Notes: a model not told the origin generated them from the sequence alone. 64,000 bases of DNA from Methanocorpusculaceae archaeon UBA425 (GCA_002506085.1 DAWV01000026.1:59046-123045); one strand, 5' to 3'; counted from the first letter of the stretch, positions 53,178 to 61,646 are shown. Program-made: numbers and translations.

Positions 53178-53813
53178 ATGAACAGAGCCGAGTTCAGCAA
53201 GAAATACAGTATGTATATTGCTCTTGCTGTAGTTTTTGGCATGATGCTTCTCTATGGCTGGCAGGAAGCGCGTATGGTTATTTCGGGTATCGTTGACGTC
53301 GTTATTGGTCCGTTTGCAGCACTGGGTCTGCCGTTCTTCGCCCTTGTTCTGATTCTTGCAACCATCACGGGTTTCTACTCTTCCTTAATCCAGAAATATA
53401 CAATGGATTACGAAAAGATGGCTGAGAATCAGGCAAAGACAAAAGAGTTCCAGGCAAAGTTCAGGGAAGCCCAGCTTTCCGGCGACGAAAAACTCATCAA
53501 GAAGATGCAGGCTCGTCAGCAGGCAATGATGGCCGATCAGATGGAGATGTCCAAAAATCAGTTCAAACCGATGGCATTCATTCTGGTTTTAACTGTGCCA
53601 ATCTTCTTCTGGCTGATAGAACACATTCCGACCAAGCTGGAAATGCTTGCAGACCCGAGTCTTTCAACCGCAATTGTGATTCCGTTTGCAGGTCTCTCCA
53701 CGTACTTAGAGGTGTATCTTGGTTTCTTCCCGTTGTGGATTCTCTGGTATATGCTATGTTCATTGGCAATGTCGCAGATTATCAGAAAGGCCCTGAATAT
53801 CGGGGGAATGTAA
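53178..53813 (+). CDS. EMC3/TMCO1-type membrane protein (DUF106)
   Basis: A 211-residue protein of the DUF106 family, the archaeal relatives of EMC3/TMCO1 and of YidC insertases. Helices lie near residues 12-30, 45-70, 127-145 and 180-200. A cytoplasmic coiled coil (YEKMAENQAKTKEFQAKFREAQLSGDEKLIKKMQARQQAMMADQMEMSKNQFKPM) would reach towards the ribosome. Its place beside secY fits a role in inserting membrane proteins. It ends directly before the cmk start. Confidence 0.92.
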   Translation: MNRAEFSKKYSMYIALAVVFGMMLLYGWQEARMVISGIVDVVIGPFAALGLPFFALVLILATITGFYSSLIQKYTMDYEKMAENQAKTKEFQAKFREAQLSGDEKLIKKMQARQQAMMADQMEMSKNQFKPMAFILVLTVPIFFWLIEHIPTKLEMLADPSLSTAIVIPFAGLSTYLEVYLGFFPLWILWYMLCSLAMSQIIRKALNIGGM

Positions 53814-54347
53814 GTGCGAATTACAATCAGCGGAGCGCCTGGTTCAGGCACTACGACTCTCGGTCGTTCCATTGCCGGGAAATATTCATATAAATACGTA
53901 TCAGCAGGGGAGGTATTCCGAAGTCTTGCAAAAGAACGGCATATGGACCTTGCTTCGTTTGGTAAACTTGCCGAGAATGACTCGGCAATTGATAAGGAGA
54001 TTGATGCCCGTCAAAAGGAGATTGGCGAGTCATCAGATGATATTGTTCTGGAAGGCAGGCTTGCCGGCTGGATGGTAGATAATGCTGATCTGAAGATTCT
54101 CCTGTATGCGTCGCCGGAGTGCCGCTCTATTCGTATCGCGGAAAGAGAATGTCTGACTGAGGAGCAGGCTTTTGTCATGACCGTTGAGCGTGAAGCATGT
54201 GAGGCAGGCAGATATCTGGATTATTATGATATTGATATTACGGACAACTCTCCTTATGATTTGATAATAAATTCCGAGACGTTTGACGCTGATGAGTTAT
54301 TCTCTATTGTGAATGCTGCGGTTTCATCAATACTGAAACGCAAATAA
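53814..54347 (+). CDS. cmk: Cytidylate kinase
   Basis: A 177-residue kinase that phosphorylates CMP/dCMP. The P-loop is ISGAPGSGTTTLGRSIA, with SAGEVFRSLAKERHMDLASFGKLAENDSAIDKEIDARQKEIGESSDDIVLEGRLAGWM conserved. Start codon is GTG, placed immediately after the stop of the preceding gene. In many archaea truB follows here, but in this genome it is at 31.3 kb. Confidence 0.94.
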   Translation: MRITISGAPGSGTTTLGRSIAGKYSYKYVSAGEVFRSLAKERHMDLASFGKLAENDSAIDKEIDARQKEIGESSDDIVLEGRLAGWMVDNADLKILLYASPECRSIRIAERECLTEEQAFVMTVEREACEAGRYLDYYDIDITDNSPYDLIINSETFDADELFSIVNAAVSSILKRK

Positions 54348-54524
54348 CTATCCTGAGAATTCCTATTTCCATTTTTTAGTTTGGTGTATTCAATAATTCA
54401 TCCTATTACTCAGAGATTGTTGGCATATTCCCGCTAAGGATTTCACATCCATTTTCCTCCCCGGATAAGATCGCTGTCAATTTGTGGAACGAAAACCCTG
54501 AAAATTATAGTGGTTTATTTTCCA
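54348..54524. other. Intergenic stretch after cmk, no gene seen
   Basis: About 180 bases with no coding frame. It ends with AAAATTATAG near 54503, a TATA-like stretch that could serve the candidate RNA downstream. Confidence 0.35.
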
Positions 54525-54527
54525 TAG

Positions 54528-54640
54528 GTGCAAAGGGAATGCGTGAAACGTTTCCTGAAGCAGCCCCGCGAAGCGAAACAGGAGTGCAGGCTGTCTGACG
54601 GTCGATTAATCGTGTCCTTTGACTGACAAATAATCACATA
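54528..54640 (+). ncRNA. Candidate small structured RNA
   Basis: A TATA-like AAAATTATAG near 54503 would start a transcript at about 54528. Downstream are AGGGAA...TTTCCT with an inner CGT-GAA-ACG stem (54536-54556), and GCAGCC...GGCTGT (54561-54596) enclosing CGC-GAA-GCG. The order GGTGC, AAAGGGAA, GTGAAAC, GCAGCCCCGC superficially recalls the core of cobalamin riboswitches, but the piece faces into the 3' end of a minus-strand gene, so it does not lead a gene. A stand-alone RNA is more likely. Confidence 0.35.
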
Positions 54641-54679
54641 AACTAAAAAAAAGTGAATGATAGTATTTAAAATTTAATT

Positions 54680-55648
54680 TTACGTATCTTTTTCTATCTC
54701 ACAGACACCGTAGTCATTTTTCTTAATCTTTCTGATAGAAAGACCGAGGAAGGTTGCGACAATCGTAACGGTAAGCACTGGTGCAAGCCACATAGGAACT
54801 TCAATGCCGAATCCTTCCGTGCACATAATGACACCCAGACAGAAAATGGAATACATGGCACCATTTTTGAGATAGGCGAATTTACGAATATTGTCAACGT
54901 TCCGAATCGTCATTTCTCGAACCACTAAAGCTCCAAGACCGTTACCAATCAAAATCAGTGGTACCGACATCGTGAAAGCGAATGCACCAACGACTCCATC
55001 AATAGAGAAGGTTGCATCAATCACTTCGAGAAGCATCAGTTTACTGATTTCTGATTTGTGCCCGGCGCCCTTGTCGACCGTTCCCTTTTCAAGTTCAGCA
55101 GACTTTGCATCGGCAAACAGACGGAATCCCTGCATAATAAAGAAGATTGCAGATCCTGCAACTGCCGCCACTCCGAGCATAGGATCAATCTGAACTGCTA
55201 AATAGACAACACCCAGAAGAATTATTGCGGCAGCCGCGTAGAACCATGGTCCGTGTCTGGAGAAGGCGAGTTCTCCAGGAACAATACAGTTTTTCTTCTC
55301 TGCCATCAGCCAGTGGAGGGCTAGGAACACCATGAAAATACCTCCCGCGAGAAGAAGGAATGGTGCACTTTGTTCAATTGCCATGGCGGCAGTTTCGTCT
55401 CCGGAAAATGTTGCGGTGAATGCTCCAATTGGACCAAGCGATGGTGCTGATGCCCAGATAATTGCCCATGGAAGGATACCCCGGACACCAAAAACTGCGA
55501 TGAGGAGACCCCAGGTCAAGAACCACCGGCGTGCCCATGCCCCCATTGTGGATAAAATATCCGCATTAATGATGGCGTTGTCTATACTGCAAATTGACTC
55601 GAAGGCGACTAAGCCGATTACGACAATTATTGCGTATAGAATGTCCAT
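54680..55648 (-). CDS. DUF475/TerC-like membrane protein
   Basis: A 322-residue integral membrane protein with about eight to nine helices. LVAFESICSIDNAIINADILSTMGAWARRWFLTWGLLIAVFGVRGILPW and LMLLEVIDATFSIDGVVGAFAFT contain the two acidic membrane motifs (ExxxSxDN, DxxFSxD) shared by TerC and DUF475 proteins, which probably handle metal ions. Which ion is unknown. An A8 run at 54645-54652 (T8 on its own strand) is a likely terminator. Confidence 0.85.
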   Translation of the reverse strand: MDILYAIIVVIGLVAFESICSIDNAIINADILSTMGAWARRWFLTWGLLIAVFGVRGILPWAIIWASAPSLGPIGAFTATFSGDETAAMAIEQSAPFLLLAGGIFMVFLALHWLMAEKKNCIVPGELAFSRHGPWFYAAAAIILLGVVYLAVQIDPMLGVAAVAGSAIFFIMQGFRLFADAKSAELEKGTVDKGAGHKSEISKLMLLEVIDATFSIDGVVGAFAFTMSVPLILIGNGLGALVVREMTIRNVDNIRKFAYLKNGAMYSIFCLGVIMCTEGFGIEVPMWLAPVLTVTIVATFLGLSIRKIKKNDYGVCEIEKDT

Positions 55649-55748
55649 GAAATCTAAACTGTATTTGGCTCACCACAATATAAATATGTGCTGTTTCACG
55701 GTCAAACATATATTATAGGATTCAGAGACAATCTATGATAATCATTCA

Positions 55749-56348
55749 ATGAACATCTTTTCAAAATCCCGGACCGCATGCCGCATATTTATTGATGAGA
55801 CGGTGACCTCTCTTGTATCGGCTGAGTCAAAAGAGGATGCCGCACAAATTATCGGCAGGGCTCTCTCTTCCTACACGGTTTTTGATTTACAGTATATCGG
55901 CGGGTATCTTAAATGTGAAGCTGATCGTCTGCCTGACCCATACAGAAAAGCATACAGGCCGTATTGTATGGATTTATTTGACCAGTATCATGCGTTAATG
56001 CAGGAGTATCGGGCAGGGATTGTCTGTTCAGGTCTTTTTCCGGACAGGGACCTCTGGAAAAAATACTGGGACGGTGTTCCTGAATACTGTTTTATGGAAG
56101 CCGGATCTTCAAACAATCCACGACCCACTCAGAATCATCCTCTCTCAAAGTTATTTTATCGTCTGGTGTTTGCATATGTAATGTTTGTAAAGGGTGGATG
56201 CGGTCACCCGATCGGAATGCCGTTTCCCGGCGGGCTGAAAATCCGTCAGACCGGGGATGTAATCTATTGTCCTATCCGTGATAAGGAAAAGGATCTCCCG
56301 CAGGCGTTATGCAACTACTGCCCGGCAAAGCAGGATCCGGACTATTGA
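55749..56348 (+). CDS. DUF2115-family protein of methanogens
   Basis: A 199-residue protein resembling the DUF2115 (UPF0305) family, found in methanogens. It ends in a likely metal-binding region: CGHPIGMPFPGGLKIRQTGDVIYCPIRDKEKDLPQALCNYCPAKQ, with four cysteines (CGHP, YCPI, CNYC) that could bind zinc or an iron-sulfur cluster. Function is unknown. It is read in the same direction as the antiporter, 58 bases ahead of it. Confidence 0.75.
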   Translation: MNIFSKSRTACRIFIDETVTSLVSAESKEDAAQIIGRALSSYTVFDLQYIGGYLKCEADRLPDPYRKAYRPYCMDLFDQYHALMQEYRAGIVCSGLFPDRDLWKKYWDGVPEYCFMEAGSSNNPRPTQNHPLSKLFYRLVFAYVMFVKGGCGHPIGMPFPGGLKIRQTGDVIYCPIRDKEKDLPQALCNYCPAKQDPDY

Positions 56349-56406
56349 ATTTCGGAATTTTCTAAGACAAATACTATTTAGTAGTAAACCTAAAATCAAT
56401 CCACTT

Positions 56407-57672
56407 ATGTTAGAAGAACTCACCTCCACCATTGAATTCCAGATGAGTCTGCTTCTATTCGTGGCACTTGGGGGCTATCTCCTTGCGACACGGATTCATC
56501 AGTCGGCAGTAATCGGGGAAATTCTGGTGGGTTTGCTTGTTGGTCCGAGTGTTCTGGGACTTATTACCTATACGGATTTTGTTCAGAGTCTCGCAGGTCT
56601 TGGCGCAATCATATTGCTTTTTGTTATTGGATTTGAGTTCGAATTAAGAGATATCACCAATTGGAAATATTTTGTCATTGCTCTTGTCGGGGTTATTGTT
56701 CCATGGATTGGCGGATATTTTACTTCGGTTTTCTTTGGAATGGACTTCATCAGTGCCATATTCATCGGAACCGCTCTGACTGCCACAAGTATTGCGATTA
56801 CGGCAAATGTTTTGCGGGAGATGGGCATACTCCATCAACCGTTTGCAAAGGCGATTATCGGTGCCGCGGTGATAGATGATATTCTCAGTTTGATTGTGCT
56901 CTCCATCTGCACGGATCTTGCAGCCACAGGTTCTATTGCGCCTGTTGCAGTAGGTCTGACTATTGTGAAGGCATTCGGTTTCGTTATTATTGCAGCCGGA
57001 GTTGGTGTGAAACTAATTCCATGGCTGATTACGAAAATGGACGGAACAAAAATTGCCCGAAAGTTCCCTGAGTTCGTGTTCATCTTTGCAATGATGATTG
57101 CTTTCTTCTATGCTATGATGGCAGAAGCAGTTGGCATTTCTGCAATTGTGGGTGCGTTCCTCGCGGGAGTCTGCGTGAACCGGGTTAGTTTGAAGCATAG
57201 TCTGGATATTAAGACCGGGTCCGAGTATCTGTATATTATCTTCGCCTCGATATTCTTCGTGTCACTGGGTATTATCGCAGATTTGCGTTACATTACCCCG
57301 GAGATGATATTGTTCATCGTAATTCTGACATTAGTCGCCATTGTTACGAAGGTGGTCGGGTGTGGTCTGCCGGCAAAGCTAATGGGTATGGGCTGGAAGG
57401 ATTCAGCAGCTATTGGATTTGGTATGATGCCACGCGGAGAAGTTGCGATGATTGTGGGTTTAATCGCCCTGGCACATTTCCAGGAGATGGCAGCTGCGGC
57501 TTTGGACCCGCTGGAGGCTGCGAATCTGGTCACGCTCGGAAACGAGGTGTTTATTGCAATCGTGGTGGTTTCACTCATGACAACGATAATTCTTCCAATG
57601 ATTTACACAGTAATCCTTTCCAAAGAAAAAAAGCAGAAGCCCGATGTCTGCGAGCAGAACCCGGAGACTTAG
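56407..57672 (+). CDS. CPA2-family cation:proton antiporter (Kef/NapA-like)
   Basis: A 421-residue membrane protein with about 12 helices. The segments HQSAVIGEILVGLLVGPSVLGLI and VIDDILSLIVL near residue 155 are typical; the DD pair in VIDDI is the proton/sodium site of electrogenic antiporters. MMPRGEVAMIVG is also conserved. There is no cytoplasmic RCK domain. The ATG at 56407 was chosen over an upstream frame that only overlaps the DUF2115 gene. Na+/H+ exchange is most likely. Confidence 0.9.
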   Translation: MLEELTSTIEFQMSLLLFVALGGYLLATRIHQSAVIGEILVGLLVGPSVLGLITYTDFVQSLAGLGAIILLFVIGFEFELRDITNWKYFVIALVGVIVPWIGGYFTSVFFGMDFISAIFIGTALTATSIAITANVLREMGILHQPFAKAIIGAAVIDDILSLIVLSICTDLAATGSIAPVAVGLTIVKAFGFVIIAAGVGVKLIPWLITKMDGTKIARKFPEFVFIFAMMIAFFYAMMAEAVGISAIVGAFLAGVCVNRVSLKHSLDIKTGSEYLYIIFASIFFVSLGIIADLRYITPEMILFIVILTLVAIVTKVVGCGLPAKLMGMGWKDSAAIGFGMMPRGEVAMIVGLIALAHFQEMAAAALDPLEAANLVTLGNEVFIAIVVVSLMTTIILPMIYTVILSKEKKQKPDVCEQNPET

Positions 57673-59507
57673 ACTCTTCTTTTTTTATTTAGTGCTGCTT
57701 TATTTACCGGGGGTATCCCTCTGTTTGGAATGAGATCTCCGATGAGGTCCTTTCGCCCGGCTTTTAAGAGTCCTGATACGACGAGGTCATACTGGTTCGG
57801 ATCTTTCCACTGAAGAAGTGCTCTCTGAATGAGTTTCTCGCCGCCTAGAGGAACATGAACTTTTTTGCCGGATAAGGGGTCGAGTCCTGTGTAATACATC
57901 GCAGTCGAGAGAGTCATCGGAACCGGAGTGAAGTCCTGAACCTGCTCGGTGTACATGTTCTTCTCTCTTAGATAGAGAGCGAGGGTGACCATATCTTCTA
58001 TTCTGCATCCGGGGTGGGATGACATAAGATAGGGAACAAGGTACTGGCGTTTCGATTTGTCTTTCTGAAGAGCATCAAACCGTTTGCAGAATTTATCAAA
58101 GACTGCCTTTCCTGGTTTGTTCATAAGCGTCGTAACACGATCACTGATATGTTCGGGAGCGACTTTCAGATGGCCGGAGATGTGGTGTTCGGTGAGTGCC
58201 CAGAGATAACTATCTCCCTCTTCAGTATCTGGAACAAGATCATACCTGATTCCGGAACTGATGAAAACATGTTTGACTTTTCTCATTGCCGAGACATTCC
58301 TGAGGAGTGAGAGCTGCTCGGTTGTGCCCATTTTCAGGGACGGGCAGGTCGTGCAGTTTTTGTCCAGACAGGCCCCTGCCTTATCCCATTTTGCACAGTG
58401 ACAGGCATACATATTCGCTGAAGGTCCGCCCAAATCGGAAATGGTTCCTTTAAACTCAGGCATTTTTGTAATCATTTCCACCTCTCTGAGGATGGATGCC
58501 TCGCTTCGTGAAACTACTTCTTTTCCCTGGTGGTGAGTGATTGCACAGAAAGAGCAGGCGCCAAAACATCCGCGGTGAGTGGTAATGGAAAACTGAATCG
58601 GGATGAGTGCGGGAATCGGTTCTGTGTATACGGGGTGCTGTTTTCTGGTGTAGGGAAACTCGTAGATTGTGTCAAGTTCTTCTGTTGTCAGAGCACGTGC
58701 CGGAGGATTCTGGACGATGACAGTTTTCGGGTGGGGCTGGATTAGCACATCTCTTGAGAGATACTGGATTTTGAATGCCTCAGCGTATGCCTGTTTATCT
58801 TCAACTTTGGGAAATGCCGGAAGTATGATTCCTGCGGGCGGTTTCTCCCGGAATTCTGCTATACTTATTGTATAGCAAGTCCCGTTGATATTTCTGAGGT
58901 CTGCAATTTTTTCGCCCTTTTTGAGGCGTGATGCTATTTCGATGAGTTGAAGTTCACCCATTCCATAGACGAGAAGTGAGGCGGGAGCGTCGGCGAGTAT
59001 CCCCTGGCGGACCGAGTCGCTCCAGTAGTCGTAGTGAGCGAGACGTCTGAGACTTGCCTCGATTCCCCCGATAATTATTGGTGTGTCTTTGAAGAGACGG
59101 TGGAGCGTGTTTGTGTATACAATAGTGGTTTTATCAGGTCGGGTGGGTTTTCCACCGGGTGAGTATGCATCGTCGTGCCGGCGTCTGAGTGCCGGGGTGT
59201 AGGCACTCACCATCGGATCAACTGCTCCCGGTAGGACAGCAAAGAAGAGGTTTGGTTTTCCGAATCTTTTGAAGTCGGTTCCCTCTCTGTTTTTCCAGTC
59301 GGGCTGACTTATGACGGCAACGGAAAATCCTGAGTTGATCAGTGTTCTTCCGAGGAGGGCTGCGGCAAACGATGGGTGGTCGACGTATGCATCTGCAGAG
59401 ACAAGAATGATATCGGGTTTTTCCCAACCGGTTTTCCTGAGTTCTTCCACTGTCATTGGAAGATAACCTGGTTGGTCAAGTATTTTTCCGGAGGATATTA
59501 TGGACAT
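57669..59507 (-). CDS. YgiQ-family radical SAM protein
   Basis: A 612-residue protein with an N-terminal B12-like domain (GWEKPDIILVSADAYVDHPSFAAALLGRTLINSGFSVAVISQPDW) and a radical SAM core carrying the CFGACSFCAI cluster motif (CxxxCxxC). The C-terminal part has YLVPYLMSSHPGC and QVQDFTPVPMTLSTAMYYTGLDP, typical of YgiQ/UPF0313. The reaction is not known. The start at 59507 was preferred over one 14 codons upstream; the choice is uncertain. It overlaps the antiporter end by four bases. Confidence 0.9.
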   Translation of the reverse strand: MSIISSGKILDQPGYLPMTVEELRKTGWEKPDIILVSADAYVDHPSFAAALLGRTLINSGFSVAVISQPDWKNREGTDFKRFGKPNLFFAVLPGAVDPMVSAYTPALRRRHDDAYSPGGKPTRPDKTTIVYTNTLHRLFKDTPIIIGGIEASLRRLAHYDYWSDSVRQGILADAPASLLVYGMGELQLIEIASRLKKGEKIADLRNINGTCYTISIAEFREKPPAGIILPAFPKVEDKQAYAEAFKIQYLSRDVLIQPHPKTVIVQNPPARALTTEELDTIYEFPYTRKQHPVYTEPIPALIPIQFSITTHRGCFGACSFCAITHHQGKEVVSRSEASILREVEMITKMPEFKGTISDLGGPSANMYACHCAKWDKAGACLDKNCTTCPSLKMGTTEQLSLLRNVSAMRKVKHVFISSGIRYDLVPDTEEGDSYLWALTEHHISGHLKVAPEHISDRVTTLMNKPGKAVFDKFCKRFDALQKDKSKRQYLVPYLMSSHPGCRIEDMVTLALYLREKNMYTEQVQDFTPVPMTLSTAMYYTGLDPLSGKKVHVPLGGEKLIQRALLQWKDPNQYDLVVSGLLKAGRKDLIGDLIPNRGIPPVNKAALNKKRRV

Positions 59508-59617
59508 TGTTATCTCTAAAATAGGCGTTATGGGGGGATTAAGGTTCATGATAATTACCGGTCACAATAATCGTTCATAACCGTTAAGTATATTATTTGG
59601 CACTTACATTATACACT

Positions 59618-59761
59618 GTAATGAAGTGTCGGATGTACCGATACTTCAGGACACACAAGCAGAGACAGATATTCTCTCTCTCATATACACCACCACACAC
59701 ACACACCATCAGCCCCGAATCCCTGTATCCACACCAACTCAGTGATTTTGGGGCTGTTTTA
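59618..59761 (+). ncRNA. Tandem small RNA unit A
   Basis: Promoter AGTATATTATTTGG at 59587-59600 predicts a start near 59618. The 5' hairpin TGAAGTGTCGG/CCGATACTTCA spans 59622-59648. A C/A-rich linker with TCTCTCTCTCATATACACCACC follows. The 3' hairpin CAGCCCC (59710-59716) / GGGGCTG (59750-59756) has inner AATC/GATT and CTG/CAG stems and a loop with CACACCA (59730-59736); TTTT follows at once. The layout is shared with units B and C. No protein is encoded. Confidence 0.6.
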
Positions 59762-59838
59762 TGTATTATCTTAGGTATTTCTCTTTTGATGGGTTACGAT
59801 AACGGAAACTATATATTACATTATGTAAAACATAGTAT

Positions 59839-59997
59839 ACACTGAAGAATCAGGCGGATCTTTGGATTTGTCTGGTCTTCAGCGCACAAAACAGAAAAAG
59901 CAGAATCAGATTTTTTCTCAGAGCATACCACCAACACCCAGACAGCTTTAAATCCCATCCCACACCATCAAAAGGGATTTCTGGCTGTCCATATTTT
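59839..59997 (+). ncRNA. Tandem small RNA unit B
   Basis: Promoter AACTATATATTACA at 59807-59820 predicts a start near 59839. The 5' hairpin CTGAAGA/TCTTCAG (59842-59882) encloses AGGCGGATC/GATTTGTCT, paired throughout with several G-U. The linker contains CACAAAACAGAAAAA and AATCAGATTTTTTCTCA (59904-59920), the latter identical in unit C. The 3' hairpin is GACAGC/GCTGTC plus AAATCCC/GGGATTT (59941-59989), with CACACCA (59961-59967) in the loop, then a T-rich end near 59994. Confidence 0.65.
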
Positions 59998-60074
59998 ATA
60001 GGATTCATTAGTTTCTCCCTTCTTCAACAAGTGGGTAATCAGAAACTATATATTACAGTATGTAGAAATTAGTA

Positions 60075-60213
60075 ATACTGAAGATTCAAACAGATTAGTC
60101 CGTATGGTCTTCAGTACACACACAAAACAGGAAAAAACAATCAGATTTTTTCTCATACCACCTACATAAATACCCCGCCCCTACCCCACACACCATGGGC
60201 GGGGTTTTCTTTT
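60075..60213 (+). ncRNA. Tandem small RNA unit C
   Basis: Promoter AACTATATATTACA at 60044-60057 is identical to that of unit B and predicts a start near 60075. The 5' hairpin is TACTGAAGA/TCTTCAGTA (60076-60116). The linker has CACAAAACAGGAAAAA and AATCAGATTTTTTCTCA (60139-60155). The 3' hairpin CCCCGCCC/GGGCGGGG (60173-60204) has CACACCA (60189-60195) in its loop, and TTTTCTTTT follows. The membrane-protein gene at 60261 begins 48 bases later. Confidence 0.65.
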
Positions 60214-60222
60214 GCAAATCAT

Positions 60223-60252
60223 TATCTTGTTCAATAGACATACTGTAAGATA
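60223..60252. promoter_or_regulatory. Possible operator before the 60261 gene pair
   Basis: TATCTT (60223-60228) and AAGATA (60247-60252) are inverted copies, in a place similar to the larger inverted repeat in front of the related gene pair at 1802. The arms are short, so this could be chance. Confidence 0.3.
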
Positions 60253-60260
60253 GCTAACCC

Positions 60261-60770
60261 ATGAGAAAGAATACATTTTATATAATCAGCGGTCTTTTTG
60301 CCGTGTTGCTTCTTCTTTTGTTCTGGCTCTCTATTCAGTTTTCCAATCCGGTAATCATTGGGGTCTCTTTTGTAATAGTGGCGGTTCTCTTCTTCGTTAT
60401 GAAAATGCGTGTTACCGATATTGTTCAGGATGAACGATCAATTCTGATAGAAATGAAATCCGCATCTGCGACTATCAAAGCAGCTGTTGTTCTTTTTGTA
60501 ACTGTGAATCTGGCAACTGTAGTATATGTATTCAGTGGTCCCCTGGGTTTTCACAAACTGACCTATGATCGTTCCGTAAATCCGATGGTTCCGGGAGGGT
60601 TTGAATCGGTTCCGTATTTCCCCGTGCCGCCGGAGACTATTTCAATTTCCGAACTGGGGTCTTTTGCCGTCATACAGCTTGGTCTTATAGTGATGATTCT
60701 CTTCATCTATATTGGCTTCCGGTTTTATTACGCCCATAAATTCGGGACGTGGGATGACGATGAAGAATAA
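60261..60770 (+). CDS. DUF2178-like membrane protein of the second membrane-protein/XRE pair
   Basis: A 169-residue protein with four hydrophobic segments: residues 7-25, 30-48, 72-92 and 133-152. The loop QDERSILIEMKSASATIK corresponds to the DER loop of the protein at 1802. Between helices 3 and 4 is a longer outside loop with YDRSVNPMVPGGFESVPYFPVPPETI. The C-terminus is acidic (WDDDEE). It overlaps the start of the XRE regulator gene by 11 bases. Function is unknown; a regulator partner is suggested by the repeated gene pairing. Confidence 0.72.
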   Translation: MRKNTFYIISGLFAVLLLLLFWLSIQFSNPVIIGVSFVIVAVLFFVMKMRVTDIVQDERSILIEMKSASATIKAAVVLFVTVNLATVVYVFSGPLGFHKLTYDRSVNPMVPGGFESVPYFPVPPETISISELGSFAVIQLGLIVMILFIYIGFRFYYAHKFGTWDDDEE

Positions 60771-60951
60771 AATCAAGGTATATCGGGCAATGCATGATCT
60801 TACGCAGGATGCTCTTGCAAAGGAACTTGGTGTAACCCGCCAGACGATTCTTGCAATTGAAAAGGGCAAATATGATCCGTCGCTTGAACTGGCATTCCGG
60901 ATTTCCCGTTATTTTCATACGACGGTCGAAGAGATTTTCTCCTACGACTAA
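60760..60951 (+). CDS. Small XRE-family transcriptional regulator (second pair)
   Basis: A 63-residue helix-turn-helix protein: KNKIKVYRAMHDLTQDALAKELGVTRQTILAIEKGKYDPSLELAFRISRYFHTTVEEIFSYD. It is closely related to the regulator at 2221. Two ATG codons, 60754 and 60760, are possible; the second is preferred since the paralogue also starts MKN. It is coupled to the membrane-protein gene by overlap. It may control its own operon and possibly the RNA units just upstream. Confidence 0.88.
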   Translation: MKNKIKVYRAMHDLTQDALAKELGVTRQTILAIEKGKYDPSLELAFRISRYFHTTVEEIFSYD

Positions 60952-60972
60952 AAAAATTTAAGAAAAATAGGT

Positions 60973-61641
60973 TTATCCAATTACTATTACAACGTCACCG
61001 TTTTCTTTGAGACCCAGGGCATCACGAAGCTGCGTTCCTGAGATTACTTCAATGATTTCGTCGGGGTGGTGGGTTCTGCCAGGGACGACTATTGCACACG
61101 GGACCCCTGAGATTGTACATTTGATACAGCGTGCTTCGCCAAACATCCGATGTTCATCTTTAAAGCCCGGGACAATGGTCCACTCAAGAGAGTCCATCCG
61201 TTTTCTCACGAGGACACTCTGCGGATTGAGTTTTACATTGAGCGTGCCGGGGTATGGTACAAACCCGCAAAGTTTTTCGAACTGTTCCTGATAGTGCGGG
61301 ATGGACATATAGTATCTTCCTTCGCCGACTCCGGACGTTACAATCCCGGTAAGAATGTACTGCTCGTCTTTCACATTGAATATTTTACTGTACTCGGAAA
61401 ATTCACGACGAAGATGCTCCTCACCGGCTTTTGTGACGAGAACAAACTGACCAGTTGACTCGGCTGTCCTGGAAATCATCTGCGCTTTCTCGAGCGACTG
61501 AAGTCGGCGTGACGCGGTCTGCTGGCTGATTCCAAGCTGGTCCCCGAGCGTCTGTGTGGAAAGACGAACCGGTCCTTTGCAGCCGCCCATAAGAGCAATA
61601 CGCCGCAGGCAGGCTGTATCCTCAGCATCTATTGAAGACAT
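60973..61641 (-). CDS. ribK: CTP-dependent riboflavin kinase fused to a DNA-binding domain (RbkR type)
   Basis: A 222-residue protein: an N-terminal winged helix (LSTQTLGDQLGISQQTASRRLQSLEKAQMISRTAESTGQFVLVTKAGEEHLRREF) and a C-terminal archaeal riboflavin kinase domain (LTGIVTSGVGEGRYYMSIPHYQEQFEKLCGFVPYPGTLNVKLN, later HHPDEIIEVIS). The kinase makes FMN using CTP; the fused form is known as RbkR, which also regulates riboflavin genes. The ATG at 61641 was chosen over a TTG three codons upstream. A TATA box ATAAATATATATC lies just ahead. Confidence 0.93.
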   Translation of the reverse strand: MSSIDAEDTACLRRIALMGGCKGPVRLSTQTLGDQLGISQQTASRRLQSLEKAQMISRTAESTGQFVLVTKAGEEHLRREFSEYSKIFNVKDEQYILTGIVTSGVGEGRYYMSIPHYQEQFEKLCGFVPYPGTLNVKLNPQSVLVRKRMDSLEWTIVPGFKDEHRMFGEARCIKCTISGVPCAIVVPGRTHHPDEIIEVISGTQLRDALGLKENGDVVIVIG

Positions 61642-61646
61642 AATAC

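Noticed and set aside
59597..59845. An 82-codon frame across small RNA units A and B
   Set aside because: It crosses a terminator hairpin and a promoter and has a low-complexity His/Thr/Pro sequence.
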